Below, piece after piece: positions 62,619-64,000 of a DNA stretch of 64,000 nt (positions are counted from its first letter, which is position 1; every line of letters starts with the position of its first letter). The notes under the pieces are model-generated. The model worked only from the letters and a program-made list of their open reading frames with translations, was not told where the DNA came from and made no database searches. This DNA is from CAIXSC01 sp046349915. GTDB lineage: Bacteria > Planctomycetota > Planctomycetia > Pirellulales > Pirellulaceae. The translations under genes were made by a program, and so were the position numbers. The stretch lies in the NCBI GenBank assembly GCA_046349915.1, contig JAXMBL010000007.1:310001-374000 (forward strand), read 5' to 3'.

Positions 62619-64000
62619 ATGAAGAAGTCGATCCGTAACCGTCAGACCGAGAACAACTCCTCCCAGTCTCAACGCGCCGAGGCACGCCGCGTTCAGGCTC
62701 GCCGCCGCAATACCCTTCGCAAAAACATGACTCTCGAACGACTCGAGAATCGCGAAGTGTTTGCTGGCGATGCTCCCGTTGCCATCAATGACATGTTCCT
62801 TGCTACCGAGGACCAACCGCTGGTTGTTGGCGCAGCGGGTGTGCTCGCGAACGACACTGACGCCGAGCTGGATTCACTCACCGCGGAACTGTTCTCCGGC
62901 CCAGCCAATGGCTCGGTCTCGCTGCTGGCGGATGGCTCCTTTCAATACACTCCCAATCCTGGGTTCTCGGGTATCGATGCTTTCCTATACCGGGCGAGCG
63001 ACGGAGTCAGCTTGAGCTTGCTCGGCGCCGTCACCTTGCGCGTCGCCGATGCACCCGAAGCCCCGATTTCCTCGGCGGACGCGTATACGATCGACGAAGA
63101 CGGTGTGTTGACCGTCGATGCCGCGGGCGGCGTGCTCGCCAATGACACTGACGCGGATGGCGACATGTTGAGTGCCTCGCTGGTCGCCCCGCCCGCCAAT
63201 GGCACGGTGACGCTCAACGCAGACGGCTCGTTCTCATACACGCCCAATGCGAACTTCACGGGCGTCGACACGTTCACCTATATCGCGAACGACGGCGGAC
63301 TCGATGGCGAAGTCACCAGCGTGACGATCGAAGTCGCTCCGGTCGCCGACGCACCGCTCTCGGCGGCCGACGCCTACTCGATCGACGAAGACGGCGTATT
63401 GACCGTCGATGCCGCGGGCGGTGTGCTGGTCAACGACACCGACGCGGATGGCGACATGTTGAGTGCCTCGCTGGTCGCCCCACCCACGAACGGCACGGTG
63501 ACGCTGAACGCAGACGGCTCGTTCTCCTACACGCCCAATGCGAACTTCACGGGCGTCGACACGTTCACCTATATCGCGAACGACGGCGGGCTCGATGGCG
63601 AAGTCACCAGCGTGACGATCGAAGTCGCTCCGGTCGCCGACGCACCGCTCTCGGCGACCGATGCCTACTCGATCGACGAAGACGGCGTGTTGACGGTTGA
63701 TGCCGCGGGCGGTGTGCTGGTCAACGACTCCGACGCGGATGGCGACATGTTGAGTGCTTCGCTAGTCGCCCCGCCCGCGAACGGCACGGTGACGCTGAAC
63801 GCAGACGGCTCGTTCTCCTACACGCCGAACGCGAACTTCACGGGCGTCGACACGTTCACCTATGTGGCGAACGACGGCGGGCTCGATGGCGAAGTCACCA
63901 GCGTGACGATCGAAGTCGCTCCGGTCGCCGACGCACCGGTGGCGAACAACGATGTTTACACCGTGGCGGAAGACTCGATCCTGGAAGTGGCGGCCAGCGG
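62619..64000 (+). CDS. Large VCBS/cadherin-like repeat exported protein, 3'-truncated by the window
   Basis: The frame is open to the right edge (460 residues seen). A basic N-terminus with the planctomycete motif LERLENREVFAGD (residues about 40-52) indicates export. It is followed by Ig-like repeats of the VCBS/Cadherin_5 type: GVLANDTDADGDMLSASLV, NGTVTLNADGSFSYTPNANF and FTYIANDGG signatures. The first unit is diverged; three further units have a period of exactly 291 bp (97 residues) and are nearly identical in DNA. A fifth unit begins at about 63940. AGGAA eight bases upstream favours the ATG at 62619 over that at 62613. Likely a long adhesin or surface protein. Confidence 0.88.
   Translation, partial: MKKSIRNRQTENNSSQSQRAEARRVQARRRNTLRKNMTLERLENREVFAGDAPVAINDMFLATEDQPLVVGAAGVLANDTDAELDSLTAELFSGPANGSVSLLADGSFQYTPNPGFSGIDAFLYRASDGVSLSLLGAVTLRVADAPEAPISSADAYTIDEDGVLTVDAAGGVLANDTDADGDMLSASLVAPPANGTVTLNADGSFSYTPNANFTGVDTFTYIANDGGLDGEVTSVTIEVAPVADAPLSAADAYSIDEDGVLTVDAAGGVLVNDTDADGDMLSASLVAPPTNGTVTLNADGSFSYTPNANFTGVDTFTYIANDGGLDGEVTSVTIEVAPVADAPLSATDAYSIDEDGVLTVDAAGGVLVNDSDADGDMLSASLVAPPANGTVTLNADGSFSYTPNANFTGVDTFTYVANDGGLDGEVTSVTIEVAPVADAPVANNDVYTVAEDSILEVAAS
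63090..63940 (+). repeat. 291-bp tandem repeats inside the VCBS protein gene
   Basis: The marker ATCGACGAAGACGG recurs at 63090, 63381 and 63672, a period of 291 bp each time. Copies differ at only a few positions, many of them synonymous. Confidence 0.92.

Noticed and set aside
62385..62816. Minus-strand frame of 143 codons upstream of the VCBS gene
   Set aside because: It overlaps the start of the VCBS protein, whose signal motif and repeats are clear, and has no ribosome site or family features.

Overview
The window looks like chromosomal DNA of a planctomycete, most likely of the order Pirellulales. The evidence is a GC-rich genome with many planctomycete-enriched families (DUF1501, DUF1552, DUF1592-type cytochromes, DUF1598, PQQ beta-propeller proteins), two exported proteins with the N-terminal LExLENR motif typical of this phylum, bacterial tetrahydromethanopterin (H4MPT) C1 genes (fae, mtdB and partners), and dispersed palindromic intergenic repeats. 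Genus and species cannot be fixed from the sequence. I see no rRNA, tRNA, CRISPR array, intact transposase or prophage.

Layout. 1-3.5 kb: end of a BamA/Omp85 barrel gene, a zinc-ribbon membrane protein, and a sulfite-oxidase-fold protein fused to pentapeptide repeats. 3.7-6.6 kb: fae-mtdB with an attenuator-like hairpin between them, and a divergent ATP-grasp gene. 6.6-8.3 kb: a small accessory patch with a nuclease/transposase remnant and an orphan membrane protein. 8.3-17.3 kb: secreted redox genes, namely a PQQ propeller, DUF1552, a DUF1592 cytochrome, and a catalase-like/di-heme cytochrome pair. 17.4-29.6 kb: housekeeping run on the minus strand (hypothetical, tyrS, DUF1877, ispD, acyl-CoA dehydrogenase, AMP ligase, inositol-phosphatase-like, sucB, sucA). 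30.2-38 kb: class II photolyase, DUF1501, creatinase-like M24 protein, MFS transporter, and an exported DJ-1/cadherin/RTX-type protein. 38.4-40.1 kb: two more H4MPT/methanofuran-pathway genes. 40.1-43.3 kb: a recent tandem duplication of a DUF1598 gene. 43.7-51.6 kb: FHA-GAF-sigma54 activator, cinA, two lipoproteins, and a sensor kinase/NtrC pair. 52-58 kb: a small ORF with its own terminator, a Ca/Na antiporter, a second PQQ propeller, a triple 227-bp tandem repeat, an RluA-type pseudouridine synthase, and a thioredoxin-heme-PDZ protein. 58.3-61.8 kb: blaI plus an M56 (BlaR1-like) peptidase fused to a secretin-like region, under a promoter with two BlaI-type operators. 62.6 kb to the end: start of a large VCBS/cadherin-repeat exported protein that runs off the window.

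How the genes relate. The C1 genes at 3.7-6.6 kb and 38.4-40.1 kb are probably parts of one formaldehyde oxidation/detoxification route split over two loci. sucA and sucB form the 2-oxoglutarate dehydrogenase core; three downstream genes overlap by 4 nt and look translationally coupled. The most unusual items are the BlaI-controlled M56-secretin fusion, a MITE-like composite element whose ends are the phylum-type palindrome, the molybdopterin-pentapeptide fusion, and an E2 subunit with no visible E3-binding domain.
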